Counted from the first letter of the stretch, positions 33,291-42,582 are shown. The stretch: 52,595 nt of DNA from Eubacteriales bacterium (GCA_030531555.1 JAUNNI010000015.1:1-52595); one strand, 5' to 3'. Notes: a model not told the origin generated them from the sequence alone. Numbers and translations are program-made.

Positions 33291-34928
33291 ATGATTAGCG
33301 CAAATAATGTCACACTTCGTATTGGTAAAAAGGCTTTATTCGAAGATGTTAATATAAAATTCACGGAAGGAAACTGTTATGGTTTAATTGGCGCCAACGG
33401 AGCCGGAAAATCCACTTTTTTAAAGATTCTTTCTGGGAAGTTAGATACCACAAACGGTACAGTAAGCATGACTCCGGGGCAGCGTCTCTCAGTCTTGGAA
33501 CAGGACCATTTTAAATACGATGGGGAGACAGTTCTTGATACCGTAATTATGGGGAACCAGCGTCTTTATGACATAATGAAGGAAAAAGATGCCTTATATT
33601 GTAAAGAAGATTTTTCTGATGAAGACGGCATCCGTGCCAGCGAATTGGAAAGTGAATTTGCAGAATTAAATGGCTGGGAAGCAGAGTCTGATGCAGCAAC
33701 CTTATTAAATGGACTTGGTATTGAGACAGAATTCCATTACAGTCTCATGGGAGATCTTACAGGCAGTCAGAAAGTTAAGGTCCTTCTTGCCCGTGCTCTT
33801 TTTGGAAATCCGGATATCCTTCTTCTTGATGAGCCTACCAACCATTTGGACTTAGATGCCATCGCCTGGTTAGAAGAATTCCTGATTAATTTTGAAAATA
33901 CAGTAATTGTTGTGTCTCATGACCGTTATTTCTTAAATAAAGTTTGTACTCAGATTGCAGATATTGATTATGGTAAAATTCAGCTTTATGCTGGTAACTA
34001 TGATTTCTGGTATGAGTCAAGCCAGCTTATGATTCGTCAGATGAAGGAAGCCAATAAGAAAAAGGAAGAAAAAATCAAAGAATTACAGGAATTTATTCAG
34101 AGATTCTCTGCCAACGCTTCCAAATCCAAACAAGCTACTTCAAGAAAACGAGCCCTTGATAAATTAGTTTTGGATGAGATTCGTCCATCCAGCCGTAAAT
34201 ACCCATACATCGATTTCAAACCAAACCGTGAGATTGGAAATGAAGTTTTAACTGTAGAAAATATCTCAAAAACCATTGATGGTGAAAAAATCCTTGATAA
34301 TATCAGTTTCATCATCGGACATGATGACAAAGTGGCTTTTGTTGGTGGAAATGAATTAGCAAAAACTACTTTATTTAAAATTCTTATGGGTGAAATGGAA
34401 GCAGATGAAGGAACGGTAAAATGGGGTGTTACAACCACACAGGCATATTTCCCTAAAGATAGTGCTAAAGAATTTGGTAATGAGCTGACCGTTTCTGATT
34501 GGCTTGCCCAATACAGTGACGATAAAGACGTAACTTATGTTAGAGGATTCTTAGGACGTATGTTGTTCTCCGGGGATGCGGGGGACAAACAGGTAAAAGT
34601 TCTTTCTGGTGGAGAAAAGGTAAGATGCCTTTTATCCAAAATGATGATTTCCGGTGCAAATATTCTTGTGTTTGACGAACCTACCAACCACCTTGACATG
34701 GAGTCAATCACAGCCCTCAACAATGGTATGATCAAATTCCCAGGTGTCCTTTTATTTGCCAGCCGTGACCATCAGATCGTACAGACAACCGCCAACCGTA
34801 TCATGGAAATCCTTCCTGACGGTAGCCTCATTGATAAGATGACCACATACGATGAATACTTGGAAAGCGATGCGATGGCTCGTAAACGTTCCGTATATAA
34901 TAATGATGACAAGGAAGAGGATAACTAA
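33291..34928 (+). CDS. ABC-F family ATPase, YkpA-like
   Basis: 545 residues with two ATP-binding domains and no membrane segments. Domain 1 has Walker A GANGAGKST (about residues 34-42) and Walker B LLLDEPTNHLD (about 178-188). The linker (QMKEANKKKEEKIKELQEFIQRFSANASKSKQATS) is the P-site tRNA interaction motif region. Domain 2 has signature LSGGEKVRC and Walker B LVFDEPTNHLD, with an altered Walker A (GGNELAKTT). B. subtilis YkpA has the same alteration, so this is a family trait. ABC-F proteins bind the ribosomal E site and relieve stalls. The DsbA-like gene starts two bases after it. Confidence 0.92.
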   Translation: MISANNVTLRIGKKALFEDVNIKFTEGNCYGLIGANGAGKSTFLKILSGKLDTTNGTVSMTPGQRLSVLEQDHFKYDGETVLDTVIMGNQRLYDIMKEKDALYCKEDFSDEDGIRASELESEFAELNGWEAESDAATLLNGLGIETEFHYSLMGDLTGSQKVKVLLARALFGNPDILLLDEPTNHLDLDAIAWLEEFLINFENTVIVVSHDRYFLNKVCTQIADIDYGKIQLYAGNYDFWYESSQLMIRQMKEANKKKEEKIKELQEFIQRFSANASKSKQATSRKRALDKLVLDEIRPSSRKYPYIDFKPNREIGNEVLTVENISKTIDGEKILDNISFIIGHDDKVAFVGGNELAKTTLFKILMGEMEADEGTVKWGVTTTQAYFPKDSAKEFGNELTVSDWLAQYSDDKDVTYVRGFLGRMLFSGDAGDKQVKVLSGGEKVRCLLSKMMISGANILVFDEPTNHLDMESITALNNGMIKFPGVLLFASRDHQIVQTTANRIMEILPDGSLIDKMTTYDEYLESDAMARKRSVYNNDDKEEDN

Positions 34929-34930
34929 AA

Positions 34931-35434
34931 ATGAATAAAAAGGTGAAGGTATATTTCGATTTTCTCTGTCCATTTTGTTATAAAGGGGTTATGAACATGA
35001 TTGAGCTTATGCCGGAATTTCCTGAGCTCATGGTGGATTGGGTTCCATGTGAAGCACATCCAAGACCAGAAAAACGGAGCCTTTATAGTGATATTGCAGC
35101 GGAAGCTTTCCTTTATATCAAAGGACATAAAGGAGACATGATTTCTTTTATCAAAGCTGTCTTTCGAGCATATTATGTAGAAAGAAAATCCATCGATGAT
35201 AAAGAAGTTCTTTTAGAATGTGCAAAGGATGCCAATGTTGAGCTGGATCGTTTTCGTGCTTCTCTGACCAGGAGAGATTACAAACAGGATGTGATTTCCA
35301 ACAATGAAACAATCTGGAATATCTATGATGCAGAAGCTGTTCCATCCTTCTATTGCAGAAACAAACAGCTTTTATCCAGAGAGAATCGTATGATCAGCAA
35401 AGAAGAATTAAGAGACTTTTTAGCTTCTTTATAA
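34931..35434 (+). CDS. DsbA-like thioredoxin-fold protein
   Basis: 167 residues. The N-terminus KVKVYFDFLCPFCYKG carries a CxxC (CPFC, about residues 13-16) at the start of a thioredoxin fold. An all-helical insertion follows, and a cis-proline region AVPSFYC near residue 140, as in the DsbA/FrnE/2-hydroxychromene isomerase group (PF01323). There is no signal peptide, so it is cytoplasmic. It probably acts as a disulfide oxidoreductase or glutathione-like isomerase. It starts two bases after the ABC-F gene and must be cotranscribed. Confidence 0.85.
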   Translation: MNKKVKVYFDFLCPFCYKGVMNMIELMPEFPELMVDWVPCEAHPRPEKRSLYSDIAAEAFLYIKGHKGDMISFIKAVFRAYYVERKSIDDKEVLLECAKDANVELDRFRASLTRRDYKQDVISNNETIWNIYDAEAVPSFYCRNKQLLSRENRMISKEELRDFLASL

Positions 35435-35542
35435 TACTGTTTATATTGCTATGAAATTTTTTGATGTTTAGTGATATAATTTCATATTATATTTTAAAAA
35501 ATATTAGTATCAAATATGTAAAAAAAGAATACATTAGTGCAG

Positions 35543-35581
35543 AATATTACCATTTACAGTATGGAATATTTATATTATAAT
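35543..35581 (+). promoter_or_regulatory. promoter with overlapping palindromic operator
   Basis: TTTACA (35553-35558), 17 bases, then TATAAT (35576-35581). The -35 lies inside a near-palindrome, AATATTACCAT (35543-35553) with ATGGAATATT (35561-35570), so a repressor bound there would block it. The XRE-cupin protein encoded downstream is the obvious candidate. Confidence 0.5.
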
Positions 35582-35587
35582 GATGAC

Positions 35588-35670
35588 AAGTTGATACAGG
35601 ATAACCATTTTTAATTGGACTTGAAATGGTGTGGTAAGAGCAGGGATAACATTTCCTGCTTTTTCTATGC
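35588..35670 (+). ncRNA. candidate short structured RNA or attenuated leader upstream of the pot operon
   Basis: From the promoter above, a transcript starting near 35588 would fold a 7-bp stem (ACCATTT 35604-35610 with AAATGGT 35624-35630). It would then meet a terminator, AGCAGG (35639-35644) with CCTGCT (35655-35660), followed by a T run. The ~80-base product matches no RNA family I know. It could be a small RNA or a premature-termination control of the polyamine operon. Confidence 0.4.
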
Positions 35671-35729
35671 CTTTTTTTATTTGTTTGGAAAAAATACGAA
35701 AGAATTTTGTAATAAAAGTATAATAATAA

Positions 35730-35757
35730 TTGACTTTTTGTTTAAAATAATTATAAT
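35730..35757 (+). promoter_or_regulatory. second promoter, directly before the pot regulator gene
   Basis: TTGACT (35730-35735), 16 bases, then TATAAT (35752-35757). The leader forms a 9-bp hairpin (GGCGTTTTT 35812-35820 with AAAAATGCC 35824-35832) ending about 19 bases before the start codon. The rest of the 35435-35851 gap is AT-rich with no gene. Confidence 0.55.
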
Positions 35758-35851
35758 TATCCTAGATAGTTTAGTAAAATCTGATTTTTTGTTTAGAATT
35801 AAGTTGATTTTGGCGTTTTTGACAAAAATGCCCATAAAAAGAAGGTTTATT

Positions 35852-36409
35852 ATGGAAGTAGAATATGTAAATGAGAAAATAGGAAAAAAAATCCGAGATC
35901 TTAGGAATCAAAATGGTCTTACCCAACAGGAATTGGCAGATCGAACAGAATTAACGAAGGGTTATATCTCTCAGCTAGAAAGAGGGCAGGTAACTCCTTC
36001 GGTTATCACATTACTCGATCTCATTGAATGTCTTGGTACCACTGCCTCAGAATTTTTTGAGGAAGCACATGAGGAACAGATCGTATATTCTGAAGATGGA
36101 TTTTTTGAAAAAATCGATGAAGGACAGAATAGTATTCAGTGGATTGTCCCCACGGCCCAGAACAATCAGATGGAGCCACTTCTTGTAGTGATCCAGCCAC
36201 ATCAGACTTTACCGGAAGATAAACCTCACGATGGAGAGGAATTCGGTTATCTGATCGAAGGGGAGATTGTTCTGCATTTGGACGAAAATACATATGATGT
36301 TAAAGAAGGTCAGAGTTTTTATTATCCGGCCAATCGTATGCATTATATTGAAAATATTAGTGATGAACCAGCAAAATTCGTCTGGGTAAGCACTCCGCCA
36401 TCGTTTTGA
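35852..36409 (+). CDS. XRE-cupin transcriptional regulator of polyamine uptake (PuuR-like)
   Basis: 185 residues. An XRE HTH occupies about residues 8-65 (LTQQELADRTELTKGYISQLERGQVTPS). A cupin domain spans about 105-182 (KPHDGEEFGYLIEGEIVLHLDE, then YPANRMHYIENIS). Cupin-type XRE proteins bind small ligands, and those placed before potABCD usually sense polyamines. The ATG at 35852 has AAGAAGG upstream; the long frame from 35615 crosses a promoter and terminator and is not coding. potA begins 30 bases later in the same operon. Confidence 0.88.
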   Translation: MEVEYVNEKIGKKIRDLRNQNGLTQQELADRTELTKGYISQLERGQVTPSVITLLDLIECLGTTASEFFEEAHEEQIVYSEDGFFEKIDEGQNSIQWIVPTAQNNQMEPLLVVIQPHQTLPEDKPHDGEEFGYLIEGEIVLHLDENTYDVKEGQSFYYPANRMHYIENISDEPAKFVWVSTPPSF

Positions 36410-36439
36410 TGAGTTTATTTATATCAGGAGGGATTTGCC

Positions 36440-37882
36440 ATGGCACAGGCCACAAATATTATTGAATTAAAGCATATCACCAAAATCTTTGATGATAATG
36501 GTTTTGCTGCAGTTTCCGATTTTAATTTAGAGGTAAAACGCGGAGAATTTGTTACTTTTTTAGGACCTTCCGGATGTGGAAAGACCACCACACTCCGTAT
36601 GATCGCAGGATTTGACATTCCAACGGAAGGAGAAATCTTATTAAATGGGGAAGATATTACCAAACTTCCACCAAATAAACGTCCTATTAATACGGTGTTC
36701 CAGAGATATGCTTTATTCCCTCATATGAACATCTATGAAAATATCGCTTTTGGACTAAAACAGAAAAAAATGCCAAAAGATGAGATTACAAGAAAAGTAA
36801 AAAAAGTTCTGGAGCTGGTTGATTTAGAAGGGTTTGAGCATCGTAAGATCAATACCTTATCTGGTGGTCAGCAGCAGCGTGTTGCCATTGCAAGAGCCCT
36901 GGTAAATGAGCCGGAAATCCTACTTTTAGATGAGCCGCTTGGTGCTCTTGATTTAAAGATGCGTAAAGAGATGCAGCTGGAATTAAAAGCCATGCATGAT
37001 GAGCTTGGCATCACATTTATCTATGTAACCCATGATCAGGAAGAAGCTCTCACCATGTCAGATAAGATTGTTGTTATGTCAGAAGGTCGTATGCAGCAGA
37101 TCGGCACTCCGGAAGATATCTACAATGAACCAGTGAATGCTTTTGTAGCCGATTTCATCGGTGACAGTAACATTTTCAATGGCATTATGACAGGAAAATG
37201 TCTTGCCAGATTCTGTGGAGCTCAGTGGAAATGTGTTGATGATATTGCGGAGGGCACCCATATCACTGCGGTTGTGCGTCCAGAAGATATTAACTTTACC
37301 GAACCTTCCAAAGGAACCATCCAGGGAGTTGTAACATCCGTTATCTTTAAAGGAATGCATTATGAGATTACTGTAGAATCCGGAAAGAATGAAATTGTCA
37401 TCCAGTCTGTTTATTCCGCGAAGATTGGAGATCGTGTTGGTATGGTAGTGGATCCTGATAATATTCATATCATGATTGCAGAAGACCATACAAACTTTAT
37501 CATAGGCAGTATTACAAAAGAATACAGCCTGGAATATAATGATCATGTGCTGGATGTGGATTTAAAAGATCTTATCCCAGGAAGCTCTCGTGATTCATCC
37601 GGACGTCTTCTTGATTCAAACGGAGAAGAAATCGATATTCGTCGTACTAAGATTCAGATCTCTATTCAGCCTCAGGATATCACTATGACAGATGATATTG
37701 AGCAAGGTCTTGTGGAGGGTTATATTTCCAACTTAATCTATAAAGGTGACCATTACAGTTATGTTATCCATACTGATTTGGAACAGGATTTCGTTGTCGA
37801 TGATGAGTACTTATGGAACATGGATGACCACGTAGGTCTTATCCTTCCAATTGAGAAAATGAAATTCTCTGTAAAGAAATAA
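36440..37882 (+). CDS. potA: spermidine/putrescine ABC transporter ATPase PotA, extended
   Basis: 480 residues, about 100-130 longer than common PotA. The ATPase domain has Walker A GPSGCGKTT (about residues 37-45), the LSGGQQQR signature (about 140-147) and Walker B LLLDEPLGALD (about 160-170). The first TOBE region (about 270-350) is followed by an extra segment with SITKEYSLEYNDHVLDVDL and a second TOBE-like stretch (PQDITMTDDIEQGLVEGYISNLIYKGDHYSYVIHT). The duplicated regulatory domain may give extra ligand or subunit control. It powers polyamine import with the three following genes. Confidence 0.92.
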   Translation: MAQATNIIELKHITKIFDDNGFAAVSDFNLEVKRGEFVTFLGPSGCGKTTTLRMIAGFDIPTEGEILLNGEDITKLPPNKRPINTVFQRYALFPHMNIYENIAFGLKQKKMPKDEITRKVKKVLELVDLEGFEHRKINTLSGGQQQRVAIARALVNEPEILLLDEPLGALDLKMRKEMQLELKAMHDELGITFIYVTHDQEEALTMSDKIVVMSEGRMQQIGTPEDIYNEPVNAFVADFIGDSNIFNGIMTGKCLARFCGAQWKCVDDIAEGTHITAVVRPEDINFTEPSKGTIQGVVTSVIFKGMHYEITVESGKNEIVIQSVYSAKIGDRVGMVVDPDNIHIMIAEDHTNFIIGSITKEYSLEYNDHVLDVDLKDLIPGSSRDSSGRLLDSNGEEIDIRRTKIQISIQPQDITMTDDIEQGLVEGYISNLIYKGDHYSYVIHTDLEQDFVVDDEYLWNMDDHVGLILPIEKMKFSVKK

Positions 37883-37901
37883 CGTAAAAGGAGATAAATT
37901 G

Positions 37902-38699
37902 ATGCATAAGTTTTCTTTTTCCAGAAAACAGCTGGCCATTCCATATGCCATCTATCTGTTATGTTTTGTGGTAGCTCCACTGATCGTATTGATCTACTAT
38001 GCTTTCACCAATAGTAACGGAGAGTTTACCGTATCCCATTTGATCACTTTCTTTTCAGATCCAAATACATTGGGAACCCTTTGGTATAGCCTTGCTGTTG
38101 CCATAGTGACAACTCTTGTTTGTTTGCTTTTGGCTTATCCAACTGCTTACATTCTTGCAAAAAGTAATATTTCAGGCAAATCCGCACTTTTGATGGTCTT
38201 CATTATGCCAATGTGGATTAACTTCTCCCTTCGAATTACAGCATTAAAAGAGATCCTTTCTTTGCTGGAAGGGAACCTTGCTTATTATCCTTTTTTAAAT
38301 GCTGTTATCGGTATGACCTATGACTTTTTACCATTCATGATCTTACCAATTTTTAATACCATCTCCAAGCTGGATGATTCCTTGATTGAAGCATCTCGCG
38401 ATCTTGGAGCGGATGAATTCCAGGCATTTCTTAAGGTGACACTTCCACTTTCTATTCCTGGAATTATCAGTGGTGTGGCCATGGTATTTTTACCAGCTAT
38501 GACGAACTATGTTGTTCTTGATATGCTTTACAACAGTACATACATCATGGGTAGCCTTATCGGAAGCTACTTTGCAGCCTACGATTGGCACGGTGGATCC
38601 ATGATTGCATTAATTCTCCTTGTTCTTATTTGCGTCTTCACTCTTCTTACTCGTGGTGGAGAAGAAGAAGGAGCTGGTAGAGGAGGTGTATTATTATAA
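37902..38699 (+). CDS. potB: polyamine ABC transporter permease PotB
   Basis: 265 residues with about six membrane helices. The cytoplasmic EAA loop is IEASRDLGADEFQAFLKVTLPLSIPGI (about residues 163-189), the contact point for PotA. The ATG at 37902 follows AAAGGAGA by seven bases. Its stop overlaps the start of potC by one base (TAATG). Together with PotC it forms the heterodimeric channel. Confidence 0.92.
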   Translation: MHKFSFSRKQLAIPYAIYLLCFVVAPLIVLIYYAFTNSNGEFTVSHLITFFSDPNTLGTLWYSLAVAIVTTLVCLLLAYPTAYILAKSNISGKSALLMVFIMPMWINFSLRITALKEILSLLEGNLAYYPFLNAVIGMTYDFLPFMILPIFNTISKLDDSLIEASRDLGADEFQAFLKVTLPLSIPGIISGVAMVFLPAMTNYVVLDMLYNSTYIMGSLIGSYFAAYDWHGGSMIALILLVLICVFTLLTRGGEEEGAGRGGVLL

Positions 38700-39505
38700 T
38701 GAAAAAGAGTTTGAAAGTCATTTTTATGGCTCTGGTTCTTACATTTATATATGCACCGGTCCTGATTCTTGCCGTATATAGTTTTACCAGTGCTACACAG
38801 ATTGGTGCCATCCGCGCCTTTTCTTTAAAAAATTATGTCACTTTATTTACTACAGAAGAACTGCGTAATATGATCATTGGAACACTGATTCTTGCACTTG
38901 TTTCTGCAGTTTTATCTACCATTTTAGGAACCATCGGTGCCATCGGTTCATTTTATTCCAAACGTGGTATGAATTCCTTCATTGGTACCGCAAACCAGAT
39001 TCCGGTTGTCAATGCTGACGTTGTAACTGGTTTCTCTATCTGTATTCTTTTAGTAATCGTTCTTGGTGTGGATAAAGAAAGTTATCTGCCACTTTTAATT
39101 GGCCATATGACGTTATGTGCGCCATTTGTTTACCTGTCTGTTATTCCAAAGCTGAAGCAGATGGATCCAAGCATTTACGAAGCAGCTCTTGATTTAGGAG
39201 CGACACCATTTACCGCTTTATTTAAGGTAGTGATTCCACAGATTTACTCCGGTATTTTATCCGGCTTTTCCCTGGCAATCACCCTTTCTCTTGACGATTA
39301 TTTTATTGCAACCTACACAAAACCAGCTACCTTTGATACCATCAGTACTTATGTAGTTAACGCTACAAAAGGGGCTCAGACCAGAATCAAAACGGCTCTT
39401 TGGGCTTTATCTACTGTGATTTTCCTTGTAGTTGTTCTCATTGTAATCATTTCCAATCTTCGTGCTATGAAGGCAGAAAATGTAGAAAGAAGAGGTGTGG
39501 CATGA
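38699..39505 (+). CDS. potC: polyamine ABC transporter permease PotC
   Basis: 268 residues with six membrane helices. The EAA loop is YEAALDLGATPFTALFKVVIPQIYSGI (about residues 160-186), and SLDDYFIATYT near 197-207 is typical of PotC. It pairs with PotB. It has GGAGGTG (about 38681) as ribosome site within the end of potB, and its end overlaps the potD start as ATGA. Confidence 0.92.
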   Translation: MKKSLKVIFMALVLTFIYAPVLILAVYSFTSATQIGAIRAFSLKNYVTLFTTEELRNMIIGTLILALVSAVLSTILGTIGAIGSFYSKRGMNSFIGTANQIPVVNADVVTGFSICILLVIVLGVDKESYLPLLIGHMTLCAPFVYLSVIPKLKQMDPSIYEAALDLGATPFTALFKVVIPQIYSGILSGFSLAITLSLDDYFIATYTKPATFDTISTYVVNATKGAQTRIKTALWALSTVIFLVVVLIVIISNLRAMKAENVERRGVA

Positions 39506-41025
39506 TACAAATGATGAATCGAAGAAAACATAAAATGCCTGCCATCTTTTTGATCCTTTTACTTATTGGTCTTCTTCTTCCATCTTTTGTAAAACCAATG
39601 ATGGTTCATGCAGAAGAAAGCAAAGAAGTTACCCTTCGCGTTTCCAATTGGGAAGAATACATCGACGAAGGTGACTGGGACGAAGATGAAGTGATTGATT
39701 TGGAAAGTGGCGATATCTTTGGGGAAAATAATATCATCGATGATTTTGAAGAATGGTATTATGAAACCTATGGTATTAAAGTAAATGTAGAATACTCCGC
39801 ATTTGGTAGTAACGAAGAGTTTTACAATATGTACTCTTTGGGCAATGTTTACGATCTGGTATGTCCATCGGAGTACATGATGATGAAGCTTGCCATGGAA
39901 GATCAGCTTCTTCCATATTCTCAGGATTTCTACGACTTAAGTGAAGAAAATAACTACTATATTCGTGGCCTTTCCCCATATATTCGAAAAATTTTCGATC
40001 GAAGTACTGTTGCTGGGGATCCGTGGTCAAAATATTTTGCAGGATATATGTGGGGTGTGACAGGTATTGTATACAATCCAGAGTTTGTTAGCAGAGAAGA
40101 AGCTTCCAGCTGGAATATCCTTACCAATCCAAAATTTAAACGTCAGGTTACCATCAAGGATAACGTGAGAGATTCCTACTTTGCAGCCTTAGGTGGAATC
40201 AAACAAGATCTTTTAACTTCCGATGACTTCCGTAACGATCCAAATTACGTTACGAATCTGGAAAATGAGATGAATGATGTATCCGATGAAACCATAGATA
40301 AAGCATTGAATTTTCTGAAAAAGGTAAAAGACAACACATATTCCTTTGAAAGCGATGCCGGTAAGGCAGATATGATCACTGGTAAAGTGGTTGCCAACTA
40401 TCAGTGGTCTGGTGATGGAGTTTATACTTTAGATCAGGCAGAAGAAGATGACCTTTATCTTGATTTTGCCGTACCAAAAGAAAGCACAAATATTTATTTC
40501 GATGGTTGGTGCATGTTAAAAAGTGGAATAAAAGAGGATCCTGCGAAACAACATGCTGCGGAGGCTTTCATTAACTTCATGTCTCGTCCAGACAATGCGA
40601 TTCGTAATATGTACTACATTGGTTATACCTCCTGTATCGTTGGTGAGAAAGGTGATCCAAGAATCTTTGAATATGCAGACTGGAACTTTGGAGCGGAAGA
40701 TGATGAAGAAGATACCGTAGACTATCCTTTAGGTTATTTCTTTACAGGTGATCCGGATGATGAAGATTATATCATCAGTGCACCTGCCGATTCTGTAAAT
40801 CGTCAGCTTTTTGCCCAATATCCTGATGAGGAAACCCTTTCTCGTTCTTCCATCATGGTGTATTTTGATAAAACAACCAATGATAAATTGAACCAGATGT
40901 GGATTCGCATTCGTTGCTATGATATCCGTAATGTATCACCATGGATCTGGGTTCTGACAGCTCTTGTTATATTTGCAATCCTTTTCTATTTTGCCCATAA
41001 AAAATGGGAAGAAAAACAATACTAA
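39502..41025 (+). CDS. potD: polyamine-binding protein PotD with C-terminal membrane anchor
   Basis: 507 residues, well above the ~350 of classical PotD. A signal segment (MPAIFLILLLIGLLLPSF) ends near VHAEE with no lipobox cysteine. The binding domain (LRVSNWEEYID, then VNVEYSAFGSNEEFYNMY, YDLVCPSEYMM, YFAGYMWGVTGIVYNP) is clearly PotD/PotF-like but contains acidic insertions (for example about residues 50-75 and 395-430). The C-terminus is a membrane helix, PWIWVLTALVIFAILFYF, followed by HKKWEEKQY. It is therefore tethered at its C-terminus instead of by lipid. ATGA overlap with potC. The ATG at 39502 is assumed; ATGs at 39511 and 39514 are also possible. Confidence 0.88.
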   Translation: MIQMMNRRKHKMPAIFLILLLIGLLLPSFVKPMMVHAEESKEVTLRVSNWEEYIDEGDWDEDEVIDLESGDIFGENNIIDDFEEWYYETYGIKVNVEYSAFGSNEEFYNMYSLGNVYDLVCPSEYMMMKLAMEDQLLPYSQDFYDLSEENNYYIRGLSPYIRKIFDRSTVAGDPWSKYFAGYMWGVTGIVYNPEFVSREEASSWNILTNPKFKRQVTIKDNVRDSYFAALGGIKQDLLTSDDFRNDPNYVTNLENEMNDVSDETIDKALNFLKKVKDNTYSFESDAGKADMITGKVVANYQWSGDGVYTLDQAEEDDLYLDFAVPKESTNIYFDGWCMLKSGIKEDPAKQHAAEAFINFMSRPDNAIRNMYYIGYTSCIVGEKGDPRIFEYADWNFGAEDDEEDTVDYPLGYFFTGDPDDEDYIISAPADSVNRQLFAQYPDEETLSRSSIMVYFDKTTNDKLNQMWIRIRCYDIRNVSPWIWVLTALVIFAILFYFAHKKWEEKQY

Positions 41026-41033
41026 TTCTAACG

Positions 41034-41070
41034 ATTCCCTTTACTGAAAATTCAGTAAAGGGAATTTTTC
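41034..41070. terminator. 15-bp hairpin terminator of the pot operon
   Basis: ATTCCCTTTACTGAA (41034-41048) pairs exactly with 41051-41065, followed by five T. Confidence 0.88.
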
Positions 41071-41193
41071 TATCTATCATTTATTATTTTTCTGTCATAA
41101 TTTTTAAAAATGTAGTATAATGAAACATAGTGATTTTTTCTTTTTTCCATGAAAAAATTTATGTTAAATAAAATGGAAAGGGTGTGAACTCTC

Positions 41194-42582
41194 ATGACCG
41201 ATAATATCGATAGCATGTATATAGAGGAAATATTACTTTTATTCCGAGAGCATGCCAACGATGCTGATCTTTTAGATAAACTTTCTGATTACCATGACAG
41301 CAATATTGCCGATGCCTTTGTTCAGCTGAATGAAGACGAACGAAAAGCATTGATTCCAATCTTGCTTTCAGAAGACATGACAGGAATGTTTTCTTATGTG
41401 GATGATCTTGGAGATTATTTAAAAGAACTGACTCCGGAACAGATTAGTAAAGTAATAGAATATATGGATTCTGATGATGTTGTTGACATCTTAGAAGACA
41501 TGGAAGAAGATAAACAGAAACGTATTCTTTCCTTGATGGGTGAAAAAAGAAGTCGTGATGTACAGATGATCTTATCCTACGAAGAGGATGAGATTGGTAG
41601 TCTCATGACTACAAACTATATTCTGATCAAGAATAACATCAATACTTATGAGGCCCTTCATGAGCTGACAAGACAGGCAGGAGAGAACGATAATATTTCT
41701 ACGATCTATGTAGTAGATGAAGAAGGGAAGTATTTTGGTGCCATCGATCTTAAAGATCTGATCATTGCCAGAGAGGATACGGAATTAGAGTCTATTATTC
41801 AGAAATCTTATCCGTTCCTTTATGATAAAGAGATCATAAGTGAATGTGTAGAACGTATTAAGGATTACGCCGAAGATTCTTTGCCTGTTATCAATGAAAA
41901 ACAACAGTTCCTTGGAATTATCACAGAACAAAATGTCATCGAAGTAGTCGATGAAGAGATGGGTGATGATTACGCGAAGCTGGCCGGTTTAACTGCGGAA
42001 GAAGATTTAAAAGAAACTTTATTGGATAGTATGAAAAAGCGTCTTCCATGGCTGATTGCCCTCTTCTTATTAGGCATTGCTGTTTCCAGTGTAGTAGGTA
42101 TCTTTGAAGGCGTTGTTGCTGTTTTACCAATTGTCATCTGTTTCCAATCTTTGATTCTTGGTATGGCCGGTAATGTTGGAACACAGTCTCTTGCCGTTAC
42201 CATCCGTGTACTTATGGATGAAAACATCAAAGGAAGTCAGAAGGTAAAGCTGGTATTTAAAGAAATTCGAGTTGGATTTTTCAATGGGCTTTCTCTTGGA
42301 ATATTGACCTTTATTTTTGTAGGTTTCTATATTGCCATTTTAAAACATACTTCGTTTCCATACGCTTTTCTTATTTCAGCCTGTGTTGGCTTCTCACTTA
42401 ATGTAGCCATGATAATTTCCAGTCTTGTTGGAACGGTTGTACCGATGTTCTTCCACAAGCTGCATGTCGATCCAGCGGTTGCTTCCGGACCACTGATTAC
42501 TACAGTAAATGACCTGGTAGCAGTCATTACCTATTATGGATTAGCCTGGATCTTATTAATTGAAGTATTACATATTGTATAG
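41194..42582 (+). CDS. mgtE: magnesium transporter MgtE
   Basis: 462 residues. The acidic N domain (about 1-130, with ADAFVQLNEDERKALI and LEDMEEDKQKRIL) is followed by a CBS pair (about 135-255), a connecting helix, and five membrane helices (about 285-460). The pore motif is near PIVICFQSLILGMAGNVGTQSLAVTIR. MgtE is a Mg2+ channel closed by Mg2+ binding to its N/CBS domains. A TATAAT (41116-41121) with a weak -35 lies upstream. The ~70-base leader is too short for an M-box riboswitch. Confidence 0.95.
   Translation: MTDNIDSMYIEEILLLFREHANDADLLDKLSDYHDSNIADAFVQLNEDERKALIPILLSEDMTGMFSYVDDLGDYLKELTPEQISKVIEYMDSDDVVDILEDMEEDKQKRILSLMGEKRSRDVQMILSYEEDEIGSLMTTNYILIKNNINTYEALHELTRQAGENDNISTIYVVDEEGKYFGAIDLKDLIIAREDTELESIIQKSYPFLYDKEIISECVERIKDYAEDSLPVINEKQQFLGIITEQNVIEVVDEEMGDDYAKLAGLTAEEDLKETLLDSMKKRLPWLIALFLLGIAVSSVVGIFEGVVAVLPIVICFQSLILGMAGNVGTQSLAVTIRVLMDENIKGSQKVKLVFKEIRVGFFNGLSLGILTFIFVGFYIAILKHTSFPYAFLISACVGFSLNVAMIISSLVGTVVPMFFHKLHVDPAVASGPLITTVNDLVAVITYYGLAWILLIEVLHIV

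Noticed and set aside
34321-34380. Altered second Walker A (GGNELAKTT) in the ABC-F protein as a novelty
   Set aside because: B. subtilis YkpA has the same kind of change, so it is normal for this subfamily.
35615-35851. 79-residue extension of the XRE-cupin protein
   Set aside because: It crosses a terminator and a promoter, is low-complexity AT-rich sequence and has no ribosome site. The ATG at 35852 fits the family start.
41122-41193. M-box magnesium riboswitch before mgtE
   Set aside because: The leader from the visible TATAAT is about 70 bases and lacks the expected long structure.
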